From assembly GCF_007559435.1 (NCBI RefSeq), contig NZ_VMBP01000004.1, forward strand, positions 248,001 through 312,000: a DNA stretch of 64,000 nucleotides, read 5' to 3'. The position numbers and the translations under genes were made by a program. Positions within the stretch are counted from its first letter, which is position 1, and every line of letters starts with the position of its first letter. This stretch comes from Ancylobacter moscoviensis. Its GTDB lineage: Bacteria; Pseudomonadota; Alphaproteobacteria; Rhizobiales; Xanthobacteraceae. The notes under the pieces are model-generated. The model had not been told where the DNA came from, ran no database searches, and worked only from the letters and a program-made list of their open reading frames with translations. Below, one piece after another: positions 15,517-24,188 of this stretch.

Positions 15517-16076
15517 CGTGGAACCTCCCTGTGCTCGGCTTTTTTGGTTGATCCGGCCCGGTGGCGACATTCCGCGCCGGCAGTCTCTTCTTTGCATTTC
15601 AATTTGGCGCGTAAATGACGCAGTCAAGGAATATCGCCGATAACGCCTCATCCGCAGCGGCACTGCGGGGTTCCCAGCGCGCACATTTCGGTGATCAGTG
15701 ATGTTCGCCATGAAGAATACGGCGCATCGTACATGGAATGTGGCATCCCAGGACGATCCGGATGTTTAAGGGGGCGCTCGCTTTTCCAAGGAAAGATATT
15801 GCATCTCTGAGCCATGTGCTCTTGCCCCCGCGTGAGGCTAGATGACATCGTTTGCGAAAATTTGTGATAAATCCTATCTAGATACATCAATTGTTTGTCT
15901 TGGGTAAAATATAAACATCACAATCAATATTATTGTCGCGAAAACGATATCGCTGTTGCGAATTGAATGCACTATCTATGTTGCCGTGCAACGTCGAATA
16001 CCTATTGCGGGCTAGTGATTACATCATGTTACGGTAGGGCGGGCGGCGCAAAGACCGCCCTGAGGAGGAAACGCCA
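15517..16076. other. 560-bp divergent intergenic region with AT-rich core
   Basis: No convincing gene. Positions 15840-16030 are strikingly A/T-rich against the roughly two-thirds GC surroundings, with many TpA steps and runs such as TAAAATATAAAC and CAATATTATTG. There is a small dyad GTTGC-CGT-GCAAC near 15980. A hairpin GGGCGG-N8-CCGCCC (16041-16060) directly precedes the GAGGAGGAA ribosome site of the PDC-type gene. It probably carries both divergent promoters and could be a target for a MucR/H-NS-like silencer. Confidence 0.6.
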
Positions 16077-16646
16077 ATGACCATCCGTAACAGGCTCGCC
16101 GTGTTGGCCGCGGCGGCCAGCATTCTCGCCATAGCGCCCGCGGTGGCGCAGGACGAAGCGCCCCACGTGAAGTCGGCGACGGCCTATGTCCAGAAGAACA
16201 TAGAGCCTTGGCTGAGTGACCCTGTGGTCGTCACGGCCATCGTCGAGTCCAACAAGAAGCACAAGAAGCTGATGCAGGAGGAGATCACGGCGCTCGACAA
16301 GGCGTGGGTCGCCAAGGACCAGGCGCTGATCGACGGCATCCGCAAGAACAAGCTGTCTGAATTCCTGATCAAGAAGAAGGAAGCCTCGGGCGGTGTCATC
16401 ACCGAAGCCTTTGTGATGGACAATCGCGGCCTGAACGTCGGCCAGACGGACGGTACTTCCGATCTGTGGCAGGCCGATGAGGCCAAGTGGCAGAAGACGT
16501 ATGCTGTCGGCCCCGGCACGATCTTCGTGGACAAGGTCGAGGAAGAGGACGGCAAGAAGATCGCTCAGGTCAGCGTCACCATCTCCGACAAGGACACGGC
16601 CATCGGGGCCGTCACTTTCGGTATCGATGTCGACAAGCTGAAGTAG
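16077..16646 (+). CDS. Periplasmic PDC/Cache sensor-like domain protein
   Basis: Exported protein of 189 residues. The signal peptide is MTIRNRLAVLAAAASILAIA with cleavage near AVAQ. The remainder resembles a free-standing PDC (PhoQ-DcuS-CitA) or Cache-type sensor domain: FVMDNRGLNVGQTDGTSDLWQ, the paired strand GPGTIFVDKVEEEDGKK and the closing AIGAVTFGIDVDKLK. No transmembrane or signalling domain is attached, so it may act as a soluble ligand-binding partner. It has a strong ribosome site GAGGAGGAA, an AT-rich promoter region and a terminator downstream; monocistronic. Confidence 0.75.
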   Translation: MTIRNRLAVLAAAASILAIAPAVAQDEAPHVKSATAYVQKNIEPWLSDPVVVTAIVESNKKHKKLMQEEITALDKAWVAKDQALIDGIRKNKLSEFLIKKKEASGGVITEAFVMDNRGLNVGQTDGTSDLWQADEAKWQKTYAVGPGTIFVDKVEEEDGKKIAQVSVTISDKDTAIGAVTFGIDVDKLK

Positions 16647-16679
16647 TTCCGATACCGGCGGTCTCTCCCGGATATCGGC

Positions 16680-16705
16680 GGGCGGCGTAAGCCGCCCTTC
16701 TTTTT
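16680..16705 (+). terminator. Rho-independent terminator of the PDC-domain gene
   Basis: A perfect 7-bp stem GGGCGGC/GCCGCCC with GTAA loop is followed by TTCTTTTT, 33 bases past the stop codon. Confidence 0.9.
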
Positions 16706-16732
16706 GCGTGCGGCTTCCCGTCAAGGACCCGC

Positions 16733-16781
16733 ATCGACCTTAGCTGCGCCATCAGCTAAGTCTGTTCTGTGCCGGGTCGAT
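16733..16781 (+). promoter_or_regulatory. Nested inverted repeats before the ABM monooxygenase gene
   Basis: A perfect 8-bp inverted repeat CTTAGCTG-N6-CAGCTAAG (16739-16760) is enclosed by a second one, ATCGACC (16733-16739) with GGTCGAT (16775-16781). It ends just before the AAAGGAGAAAG ribosome site. It may act as a structured leader or as an operator; which one is not decidable from sequence. Confidence 0.45.
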
Positions 16782-16794
16782 AAAGGAGAAAGCC

Positions 16795-17124
16795 ATGTTC
16801 CTCGCCATGAACCGTTTCAAGGTGAAGCACGGATCCGAGGAGGAGTTCGAGGCCGTGTGGCGCCAGCGCGACAGCTATCTGCAGCGCGTGCCGGGCTTTG
16901 TCGCATTCAACCTGCTTCGCGGTCCTTCCAAGGACGACCACACGCTTTACGCGTCTCATTCGGTCTGGCGCGAGCGGGCCGATTTCGAAGCTTGGACTCG
17001 TTCGGAAGAATTCCGCATGGCGCACCGCAGCGCGGGTGGCAACAAGCCGCTCTATATCGGTCATCCCGAGGTCGAACTGTTCGAGAGCGTCATCGCCCAG
17101 CAGGCCGGCGAGCAGGCCGCTTGA
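16795..17124 (+). CDS. Antibiotic-biosynthesis-monooxygenase-fold heme-degrading protein (IsdG/HmoA-like)
   Basis: Small dimeric ferredoxin-like-fold protein of 109 residues. The pattern MNRFKVKHGSEEEFEAVW, an Asn near the N-terminus (N6), Trp in HSVWRERADFEAW and a His in FRMAHR corresponds to the Asn-Trp-His set of heme-degrading IsdG/HmoA proteins. It may therefore open heme for iron release. It has the strong ribosome site AAAGGAGAAAG, sits behind a terminator and carries its own inverted-repeat leader, so it is independently expressed. Iron control is plausible but not shown. Confidence 0.75.
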   Translation: MFLAMNRFKVKHGSEEEFEAVWRQRDSYLQRVPGFVAFNLLRGPSKDDHTLYASHSVWRERADFEAWTRSEEFRMAHRSAGGNKPLYIGHPEVELFESVIAQQAGEQAA

Positions 17125-17259
17125 GCCAGTTGGGCTCGTCGGCACTTTTCGCGTCACATGATGGCGACGCGGGGCCGGGCTGCCGCGTGCGCAGTTGACG
17201 GAATGGATCGCGTGCCGTAACCGCTCGCGATCCTGAAAATCCCGGGTGCCGCACCGATC

Positions 17260-18618
17260 ATGGCCGATATCGCGTCGTCCGACGCCCTTTCCTCCGCGCG
17301 CGTGGACGCGCCGCGCATTTCCTTCGTCTCGCTGGGCTGCCCGAAGGCGCTGGTGGATTCCGAGCGCATCATCACCAGCCTTCGCTCGGAGGGCTACGAG
17401 CTGTCCCGTCATCACGAGGGCGCGGACCTCGTGATCGTGAACACGTGCGGCTTTCTCGACAGCGCCAAGGCTGAGAGCCTCGCCGCCATCGGCGACGCCT
17501 TGAAGGAGAATGGCAAGGTCATCGTCACCGGCTGCATGGGTGCCGAGCCCGAGCAGATCCGCGACGTGCATCCGGGCGTTCTCGCCGTCACCGGCCCGCA
17601 GCAATATGAAAGCGTGCTGGCGGCGGTTCATCAGGCGGTGCCTCCCCAGCACGACCCCTTCGTTGATCTCGTGCCGCCGCAGGGGATCAAGCTCACCCCG
17701 CGCCATTACGCCTATCTGAAGATTTCCGAGGGATGCAGCAACCGCTGCACCTTCTGCATCATCCCGAAGCTGCGTGGGGATCTGGTCAGCCGTCCGGCAG
17801 CCGATGTGCTGCGCGAGGCGGAGCGCCTGGTCTCGGCCGGGGTGAAGGAACTCCTCGTCATCTCGCAGGATACGTCCGCCTACGGCGTCGACGTGAAATA
17901 TGCGACGAGCAGGTGGAAGGATCGCGAGGTCCGTGCCCGCTTCCTCGATCTGGCGCGCGAACTCGGCACGCTGGGGGCATGGGTGCGCATGCACTACGTC
18001 TACCCTTACCCGCATGTCGACGAAGTGATCGGGCTGATGTCCGACGGGGTGATCCTCCCCTATCTCGACATCCCCTTCCAGCATGCCTCCCCGACCGTGC
18101 TGAAGCGCATGAAGCGCCCGGCCTCGAACGAGAAGACGCTGGCGCGCATCCAGAAATGGAGGCAGGATTGCCCGGATCTGACGCTGCGCTCGACCTTCAT
18201 CGTTGGCTTCCCAGGTGAAACCGACGCGGAGTTCGAGGAGCTCATCTCCTTCCTCGATGAAGCGGAACTGGATCGCGTCGGCTGCTTCAAATACGAGCCC
18301 GTCGCCGGCGCCCCGGCCAACGATCTCGGCGCCGCCGTTCCCGACGAGGTGAAGGAGGCGCGTTGGAAGCGCTTCATGGAAGTGCAGCAGCGCGTCAGCG
18401 CCCGTCGCCTGAAGCGCAAGGTTGGCACGCGCCAGCAGGTGATTATCGACAGCGTGGGACCGGCGGTAGCTTTGGGGCGCTCTCGGGCGGATGCGCCGGA
18501 AATCGATGGTAGCGTCCACGTAGCAGCGCGGCGGCCGCTGCGGGTTGGCGAGATCGTCACGGTGAAGATCGAGCGCGCCGACGCGTACGACCTGCACGGC
18601 ACCGCCGTCGGCTTCTGA
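17260..18618 (+). CDS. rimO: Ribosomal protein S12 methylthiotransferase RimO
   Basis: Radical-SAM enzyme of 452 residues that methylthiolates an Asp of ribosomal protein S12. An N-terminal UPF0004 domain has its cluster cysteines in [24 protein letters not shown] and VTGCMG. The radical SAM core has [17 protein letters not shown] (CxxxCxxC) near residue 160, and a C-terminal TRAM domain covers about residues 385-450. Length and order are normal. The first ATG of the frame is used; a short variable N-terminus precedes the conserved part. Monocistronic. Confidence 0.96.
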   Translation: MADIASSDALSSARVDAPRISFVSLGCPKALVDSERIITSLRSEGYELSRHHEGADLVIVNTCGFLDSAKAESLAAIGDALKENGKVIVTGCMGAEPEQIRDVHPGVLAVTGPQQYESVLAAVHQAVPPQHDPFVDLVPPQGIKLTPRHYAYLKISEGCSNRCTFCIIPKLRGDLVSRPAADVLREAERLVSAGVKELLVISQDTSAYGVDVKYATSRWKDREVRARFLDLARELGTLGAWVRMHYVYPYPHVDEVIGLMSDGVILPYLDIPFQHASPTVLKRMKRPASNEKTLARIQKWRQDCPDLTLRSTFIVGFPGETDAEFEELISFLDEAELDRVGCFKYEPVAGAPANDLGAAVPDEVKEARWKRFMEVQQRVSARRLKRKVGTRQQVIIDSVGPAVALGRSRADAPEIDGSVHVAARRPLRVGEIVTVKIERADAYDLHGTAVGF

Positions 18619-18631
18619 CCGCCGCGCAAAC

Positions 18632-19396
18632 CTATTCCAGGATGCGGCGAAGCTCTTCGGAGGGCACGATGCTCTCGTCCACCGTCGGCCAGGAAAGCGC
18701 GACGGTGTAAGCCAGTGTCGTCGAAAAGGCGATCGAGAACGTCACCAGGGCGACGATGAGTTGCGGCCGCTTGCCGACGTGTAGCGCCGCCAACCCGATC
18801 TGCGACAGCACGCCGAGTATCAGCACCACGATCCAGCGGTGCGGTGCGAGATCCGCATGGAGAATGAAGTAGCGATCTGTCCGCAGACGTCGCAACTGGA
18901 TCTCACCGGACAGTAGCGCGCTACGCATGTGGCTCGCTACCGTCGTGTCCGCCTCGGCCCCGGCGACGGCACGCGCCAGCCCCTCGAATGCCTGCGACAC
19001 CTCCGGCCGGGGCGCGACCCAGCCTTCGTCCCATTCGTAGCGGGACAGGGAGCGCGCATAGGCGCCGACCGCCTCGTCGACGGGCGCGCAGCTCGGACCG
19101 CATACCCGCGCGATGTCGAGCATGGCGTCGAGCTGCTGCACTTCCTGCAGCACCGTCTGCGCGTAGCGGTTCTCGCGGTTCCAGATGTCGCTGACCATGA
19201 AGGCCAGAAACAGGGCGAAGGGCAGCGTGAGCGCGCCGAGATAGGAGGTCTGCAGGTCCCTCGGATGGAAGACCGCAACGGCGCGCGGGCGCATGGCGAG
19301 ATGGTAGCAGACCCATCCCGTCAGAAGCGGCACGGTCCCGACGAAGAAGACGAAGAGCGGGAAGTACTGGCTGACGAACAGGCGGCTCCAGGTCAC
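18632..19396 (-). CDS. DUF4239 (bestrophin-like) membrane protein
   Basis: Membrane protein of 254 residues with two N-terminal hydrophobic helices (about 10-30 and 50-72), a soluble middle segment rich in Arg/Glu and two C-terminal helices (about 187-230). The pattern DIWNRENRYAQTVLQEVQQLDAML is typical of the DUF4239/bestrophin-like family, of unknown function (ion channel suspected for relatives). It is 17 bases after the M20 deacylase stop region on the same strand; operon membership is unclear. Confidence 0.7.
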   Translation of the reverse strand: MTWSRLFVSQYFPLFVFFVGTVPLLTGWVCYHLAMRPRAVAVFHPRDLQTSYLGALTLPFALFLAFMVSDIWNRENRYAQTVLQEVQQLDAMLDIARVCGPSCAPVDEAVGAYARSLSRYEWDEGWVAPRPEVSQAFEGLARAVAGAEADTTVASHMRSALLSGEIQLRRLRTDRYFILHADLAPHRWIVVLILGVLSQIGLAALHVGKRPQLIVALVTFSIAFSTTLAYTVALSWPTVDESIVPSEELRRILE

Positions 19397-19412
19397 GCCG
19401 GCGATCTCCGGC

Positions 19413-20633
19413 TCAGGCTGTCAGCAGGTCACGGAGCGTGGCCTCGATCACCTGTGTCGCCGCCTTGAGGTCGGAGATCCGCACATGCTCGTCGGCAGCA
19501 TGCGCGTTCGCCTCGAGGATGGAGCGGGGACCGGCACCGTAGAGCACGGTGGGAATGCCGGCGGCCGTGTAGTGCCGGGCATCGGTGTACAGCGGCACGG
19601 CGGTCGCCGGCGGCGTCTCGCCCAGCACGGCGGCTGCGTGCTTCTGGATGGTCTCGACCAGCTTTTCGGTGCCCGGAAGGGTGCGCAGCGGCTCGGCGAG
19701 GATGATGCGGCGGCATTCGATCTCGATGCCGGGCCGTCCCGCGACTGCCTGCTCGATCAGAGCGCTCAGTTCGGCTTCGACGCTCGCGCCGTCTTCCTCC
19801 GGCGTCAGGCGGCGGTCGACGCGCATGACGATGCGGTCGGGCACGACGTTGGTGTTGATGCCGCCGGAGATGAGGCCGACCGTGATCTTGGGTGAGCCGA
19901 TGCCGGGCGTCGCGCTGATGATGCCGTAAAGCCGGCGCCGCTCGGCATAGATCGCGTCGAGAATGGCCGTGGCAGCCTCCAGCGCATCCGCCCCGGTCTC
20001 CGGCATGGCGGCGTGCGCCTGCTTGCCGCGCACCACGATCTCAAGGTGCAGCGCGCCGTTATGCGCCACGACGACGGCGTAGGAGAAGCCGGCGGAGATG
20101 GCGTAGTCCGGCTTGGTGACGTCGTGCTCCAGCAGCCATTTCGGCCCGACGAAGCCGCCGGCTTCCTCGTCATAGGTGAAGTGCAGCTCGACCGTGCCGT
20201 CGAGGCCTTCCGGCTTTTCCTTCAGGCCGAGCAGGGCGAAGGTATAGGTGGCGAAGTCGGACTTGGAGACCGCGGCGCCGCGCCCGTAGATCGCCCCGCC
20301 CTTCTCTTCCGCTCCGTAGGGATCGTAGGTCCAGCCCTGACCCGGCGGAACGACGTCGCCATGGGCGTTGAGCGCGATCACCGGCCCCTTGCCCGAGCCG
20401 AACCGCTCGCGCACGACGAGGTTGATCACCGACTTCATGCCATAGCTCTTCACGAAGGGCTCGGGCACCACATGGCGTTCGACGGTGAAGCCGAGCTCTT
20501 CCAGCAGCTGGCCGGCAACCTCGGCATGCGGTGCGCAATCGCCCGGCGGATTGTCGCTCGGCACGCGCACGAGCGCCTTGAGGAAGTCGACCTCGCGGGC
20601 CAGCTTCTGCGTATCGTCGCCAAGGTTGCTCAC
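19413..20633 (-). CDS. M20-family ArgE/DapE-type deacylase
   Basis: Zinc amidohydrolase/peptidase of 406 residues. The metal ligands are in ALNAHGDVVPPG (HxD) and FTYDEEAGGFVGP (Glu-Glu), with a dimerisation domain around 190-300 and a C-terminal metal His near TDARHYTAAGIPTV. It should remove an acyl, succinyl or similar group from an amino compound. The start is a GTG whose GTGA overlaps the stop of the upstream amidohydrolase, showing coupling. It is the distal gene of the BMP-transporter operon, so it likely acts on the same imported compound or its product. Confidence 0.8.
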   Translation of the reverse strand: MSNLGDDTQKLAREVDFLKALVRVPSDNPPGDCAPHAEVAGQLLEELGFTVERHVVPEPFVKSYGMKSVINLVVRERFGSGKGPVIALNAHGDVVPPGQGWTYDPYGAEEKGGAIYGRGAAVSKSDFATYTFALLGLKEKPEGLDGTVELHFTYDEEAGGFVGPKWLLEHDVTKPDYAISAGFSYAVVVAHNGALHLEIVVRGKQAHAAMPETGADALEAATAILDAIYAERRRLYGIISATPGIGSPKITVGLISGGINTNVVPDRIVMRVDRRLTPEEDGASVEAELSALIEQAVAGRPGIEIECRRIILAEPLRTLPGTEKLVETIQKHAAAVLGETPPATAVPLYTDARHYTAAGIPTVLYGAGPRSILEANAHAADEHVRISDLKAATQVIEATLRDLLTA

Positions 20634-21910
20634 GTCGGTGCTCCGCTTGTGCTGCTGTCGAGTTGCGGGAGTTGAAAGCGCTCGATGAAACGGATGAGCG
20701 CGGCTGCCGCCAGTCCCATGTCGTCGGGCGAGGTGTATTCCGCCGGGTTGTGGCTGACACCGTTCCGGCAGCGCACAAAGAGCATGCCGATGGGGCACAG
20801 CTTCGACATCGCCTGTCCGTCATGGCCGGCACCGGAGGGCAGCGACGGCGCGCGATGGCCGAGGTCGGCCACGGCGTTACGCAGCCGGAGCTGCAGGTCG
20901 CGATAGCACGGCACGGTCGCGACCTCGTGGAAGGCCGAGATCACCACGCCGAGATGGCGCTGGTCGGCGATGCGGTGTGCCTCGCGCTCGAAGCGCGTCA
21001 GCGCCTCGCGCCGCGACATGTCGGAACTGGAGCGCAGGTCGATGGTGAAGACGACGCGCGACGGGATGACGTTGATCGAGCCGGGCTCGACATGCATGCG
21101 CCCGACGGTGGCCACCATGCCGTGCGGGTCGGCCTTGGCGATGCGCTCGACTGCGAGGGCCATCTCGGAGGCGCCGAGCAGGGCGTCGCGGCGCATGCGC
21201 ATCGGCACGGTGCCGGCATGGCCCGCCTCGCCCGTCACGGTGACGGACAGGCGCGAGGCACCAGCAATGGCGGTGACGACGCCCAACGGCTCGCCCTCGG
21301 CCTCCAGCACCGGCCCCTGCTCGATATGGGCCTCGACATAGGCGATGACCTTGCCCGGATCGTAGGCGGCGGCCGGTATCTCGTCGGGGTTCTTGCCGTA
21401 CGCGACCAGCGCGTCGCGCAGGCTGATGCCCTCGGCGTCGACGGCGGCAAGGCTGGCGGGCGGGAAGACACCGGCGACCGCCGAGGAGGCCGACAGGGTG
21501 GTCGGAAAGCGCGTGCCTTCTTCGTCGCCGAAGGCGAGAACGTCGATGCCGTAGGGAGGCCGGAAGCCGGCGCGTACCATCTCCTGCACAGCGAGAATGC
21601 CCAGTATGACGCCCATCGGGCCATCATACTTGCCGGCATTGACCACGGTGTCGATGTGCGAGCCGATGAGCAGGCGTGGCGCGTCACGGCCGGCGGGATG
21701 CCAGTGCCCGCGCACGGTGCCCATCGCATCCTCGCTCACCGCGAGGCCGGCTTCGGCCATCCAGCGCGCGACGATATCGGCCGCGCGGCGATGCTCGGGG
21801 GTGAGAAAGAGCCGGGTGAGATGGTCGGGGCTGGCGGAGATGGCGCCGAGTTCGTCGATCATCGCCGCCGCGCGCGCTCCAAGAGCAGCGATGTCCAATG
21901 GAATTTTCAT
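20630..21910 (-). CDS. M20-family Zn-dependent hydrolase (allantoate amidohydrolase/carbamoylase type)
   Basis: Binuclear zinc amidohydrolase of 426 residues, paralogue of 4171-5430. The motifs are GSHIDTVVNAGKYDG, FGDEEGTRFPTT, IEQGPVLEAEGEPLGVV and SGAGHDGQAM plus NGVSHNPAEYT, as in AllC, HyuC and ureidoglycolate-type enzymes. It lies in an operon with a nucleoside/purine-type BMP transporter and a DapE-like deacylase, suggesting breakdown of a ureido product of purine or pyrimidine catabolism. Start MKIPLD at 21910 is chosen at the beginning of family similarity; the open frame extends further upstream without support. Confidence 0.82.
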   Translation of the reverse strand: MKIPLDIAALGARAAAMIDELGAISASPDHLTRLFLTPEHRRAADIVARWMAEAGLAVSEDAMGTVRGHWHPAGRDAPRLLIGSHIDTVVNAGKYDGPMGVILGILAVQEMVRAGFRPPYGIDVLAFGDEEGTRFPTTLSASSAVAGVFPPASLAAVDAEGISLRDALVAYGKNPDEIPAAAYDPGKVIAYVEAHIEQGPVLEAEGEPLGVVTAIAGASRLSVTVTGEAGHAGTVPMRMRRDALLGASEMALAVERIAKADPHGMVATVGRMHVEPGSINVIPSRVVFTIDLRSSSDMSRREALTRFEREAHRIADQRHLGVVISAFHEVATVPCYRDLQLRLRNAVADLGHRAPSLPSGAGHDGQAMSKLCPIGMLFVRCRNGVSHNPAEYTSPDDMGLAAAALIRFIERFQLPQLDSSTSGAPT

Positions 21911-22061
21911 CGTGTCGACGCTGCGCTTCTCGCCCTTCCGCGCTTGCGGGTGATGCCGTCGCGCTCCAGCCTGCGCAATCGCATATGCAACCGTCTTTGG
22001 CAACGACGGCGGCACCGGGATGCCGATGCCGCCATGCGTCGGATGCGTGGCTCGCGCGCGG

Positions 22062-23147
22062 CTATTTGCCGGGCACCGTATCGGTGATGCCCTTCACGTA
22101 CCAGTTCATGGACAGGATGTCCTTGTCCGGCAGCACCTCGCCTTCCTTCACGACGAGCTTGCCCGCCTGATCGTAGATCGGCCCCTTGAAGGGGTGCAGG
22201 GTGCCGGCGGTGATGGCGGCCTGCGTGGCCTCGGCCATCTTCTTCACGTCGTCGGGCATGTTGGTGTAGGGCGCCATGACGACCTCGCCGTCCTTCATGC
22301 CGCCCCAGGTGTCGGTCGAGGTCCAGGTGCCGTCGAGCGCGGCCTTGGTGCGCTCGATGTAATAGGGCGCCCAGTTGTCGACGATCGAGGTGAGCTGGGC
22401 GTTGGGGCCGAACTTGATCATGTCCGACGCCTGCCCGAAGGCCTTCACGCCGCGCGCCTCGGCGGCCTGCATGGCGGCGGGGCTGTCGGTGTGCTGGGAG
22501 ATCACGTCGGCGCCCTGGTCGATCAGCGCCTTGGCGGCGTCGGCTTCCTTGGCCGGGTCGAACCACGAGTTCACCCAGACGATCTTGATCTTCATATCCG
22601 GGTTGACCGACTGCGCCCCGAGCATCAGCGCGTTGATGCCGGAGATCACTTCCGGGATCGGGAAGGAGGCGATGTAGCCGATCGTTCCGGTCTTCGAGGT
22701 CTTCGCCGCGATCTGGCCGATGACGTAGCGGCCCTCATGGAACTTGGCGTTGTAGGTGGAGACGTTCTTGGCGGTCTTGTAGCCGGTGGCGTGCTCGAAG
22801 AAGACCTTCGGGTAGCGCTTGGCGACCTTCAGCGTCGGCTCCATGTAGCCGAAGGAGGTGGTGAAGATGAGCGTGTTGCCGGCGCGGGCGAGCTGCTCGA
22901 TCACCCGCTCGGCGTCGGGGCCTTCCGGCACGCTCTCGACATAGGTGGTCTCGACCTTGTCGCCGAGCTCCTTCTCCACCGCCTGCCGGCCCTGATCGTG
23001 CTGGTAGGTCCAGCCGAAATCGCCGACCGGGCCGATATAGACCCAGGCCGCCTTCAGCTTCTCCGCCGCCCGCGCCTCGATCGGGCTGCCGCCCGCGAGG
23101 ACGGCGCCCGAAGCGAGGGCGACCGCCATGGCGAGAATCTTGCGCAT
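22062..23147 (-). CDS. BMP-family ABC transporter substrate-binding protein
   Basis: Periplasmic basic-membrane-protein (PnrA/BmpA-like) binding protein of 361 residues. The signal peptide is MRKILAMAVALASGAVLAGG. The fold signatures AWVYIGPVGDFGWTYQHDQG, FTTSFGYMEPTLKVAK and GTIGYIASFPIPEVISGINA are clear. Characterised relatives bind nucleosides or purines. The start at 23147 is chosen for GGAGCGGAGA upstream and correct signal peptide; an ATG ten codons earlier gives a poor leader. It is followed by the two amidohydrolases and preceded by permease and ATPase genes. Confidence 0.9.
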   Translation of the reverse strand: MRKILAMAVALASGAVLAGGSPIEARAAEKLKAAWVYIGPVGDFGWTYQHDQGRQAVEKELGDKVETTYVESVPEGPDAERVIEQLARAGNTLIFTTSFGYMEPTLKVAKRYPKVFFEHATGYKTAKNVSTYNAKFHEGRYVIGQIAAKTSKTGTIGYIASFPIPEVISGINALMLGAQSVNPDMKIKIVWVNSWFDPAKEADAAKALIDQGADVISQHTDSPAAMQAAEARGVKAFGQASDMIKFGPNAQLTSIVDNWAPYYIERTKAALDGTWTSTDTWGGMKDGEVVMAPYTNMPDDVKKMAEATQAAITAGTLHPFKGPIYDQAGKLVVKEGEVLPDKDILSMNWYVKGITDTVPGK

Positions 23148-23249
23148 GAACGTCTCCGCTCCATCAATCGCGGCCAATCTGTTGCCGGCGTCGCGCGGGC
23201 CGCGTCGCGCGCCGGGGGCCGTCGGGCCAGTCGAAACCGTGCGTCCTCG

Positions 23250-24188
23250 TCAGCGATCCGGCACGAAGGGCACGCCGAGTGAGGCGGGGGCCCCCTGCCC
23301 GCGCTTGAGCGCCGAGATGACGACGAGCGCCGCGATCGTCGCGAGATAGGGCAGCGACGAAAGCAGCTGTGCGGGGATGCCGAGCCCGAAGCCCTGGACG
23401 TGGAGTTGCAAGATCGATACCGCGCCGAACAGATAGGCTCCTCCCAGCAGCCAGAGCGGCCGCCAAGCGGAGAACACCACCAGCGCCAGCGCGATCCAGC
23501 CGCGACCGGCGGTCATGTCGCTGGCCCAGAAGGGCGTGTAGGCGAGCGACAGATGCGCCCCGGCGAGGCCGGCGCAGGCGCCGCCGAACATCACCGCCAG
23601 CGTACGTATGCGGCGCACGGGATGGCCGAGCGCGTGGGCGGCCGCGTGGTTCTCGCCGACCGCCCGCAGCACCAGACCGGCGCGGGTGCGGGCGAGGCCC
23701 CAGGTCACGGCGATGAGCAGCAGGATGGAGGCGTAGACGAAGGCGTCCTGGCCGAACAGGGCCGGCCCGATCACCGGCAGATCGGTCAGCCCGGGAATGG
23801 CGAGCGCCGGCGCGGCGTCGACCCGCGTGCCGACGAAGGAGGAGCCGATCAGGCCGGCGAGGCCGAGGCCGAGAATGGTGGTGGCGAGCCCCGACGCCAC
23901 CTGGTTGGTGGCGAGCCATATGGCGAGCACGGCGAAGACGAGGGAGAGCATCGCCCCCGCCAGCACCGCGGCCAGCGTGCCGAGCAGCAGGCTGCCGGAG
24001 GAATAGGCGGTGGCGTAGCCGACCGCCGCGCCGACGATCATCATGCCCTCGACGCCGAGATTGAGGGTGCCGGCGCGCTCGGCCACCAATTCGCCGAGCG
24101 AGGCGAGCAGCAGCGTCGTCGCCGCCGCCACGATGCTGGCGAGGACCGCCCCGAGGATGGTCGCGTCAAGCATGGCAGTGTCAAGCAT
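23250..24188 (-). CDS. BMP-type (nucleoside) ABC transporter permease 2
   Basis: Inner-membrane permease of 312 residues of the BPD_transp_2 family, as in nucleoside importers (YufQ/NupQ type). It has eight to nine hydrophobic helices and the conserved GTLNLGVEGMMIVGA and GENHAAAHALGHPVRR (coupling loop) segments. It overlaps the upstream permease gene by 8 bases. A 15-bp tandem duplication at 24165-24191 gives two successive ATG starts (24188 and 24173). Confidence 0.9.
   Translation of the reverse strand: MLDTAMLDATILGAVLASIVAAATTLLLASLGELVAERAGTLNLGVEGMMIVGAAVGYATAYSSGSLLLGTLAAVLAGAMLSLVFAVLAIWLATNQVASGLATTILGLGLAGLIGSSFVGTRVDAAPALAIPGLTDLPVIGPALFGQDAFVYASILLLIAVTWGLARTRAGLVLRAVGENHAAAHALGHPVRRIRTLAVMFGGACAGLAGAHLSLAYTPFWASDMTAGRGWIALALVVFSAWRPLWLLGGAYLFGAVSILQLHVQGFGLGIPAQLLSSLPYLATIAALVVISALKRGQGAPASLGVPFVPDR

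Noticed and set aside
15648-15890. 80-residue minus-strand frame in the AT-rich intergenic region
   Set aside because: No ribosome site that fits, no family similarity and unusual composition; more likely non-coding promoter DNA, although a very small gene cannot be excluded.
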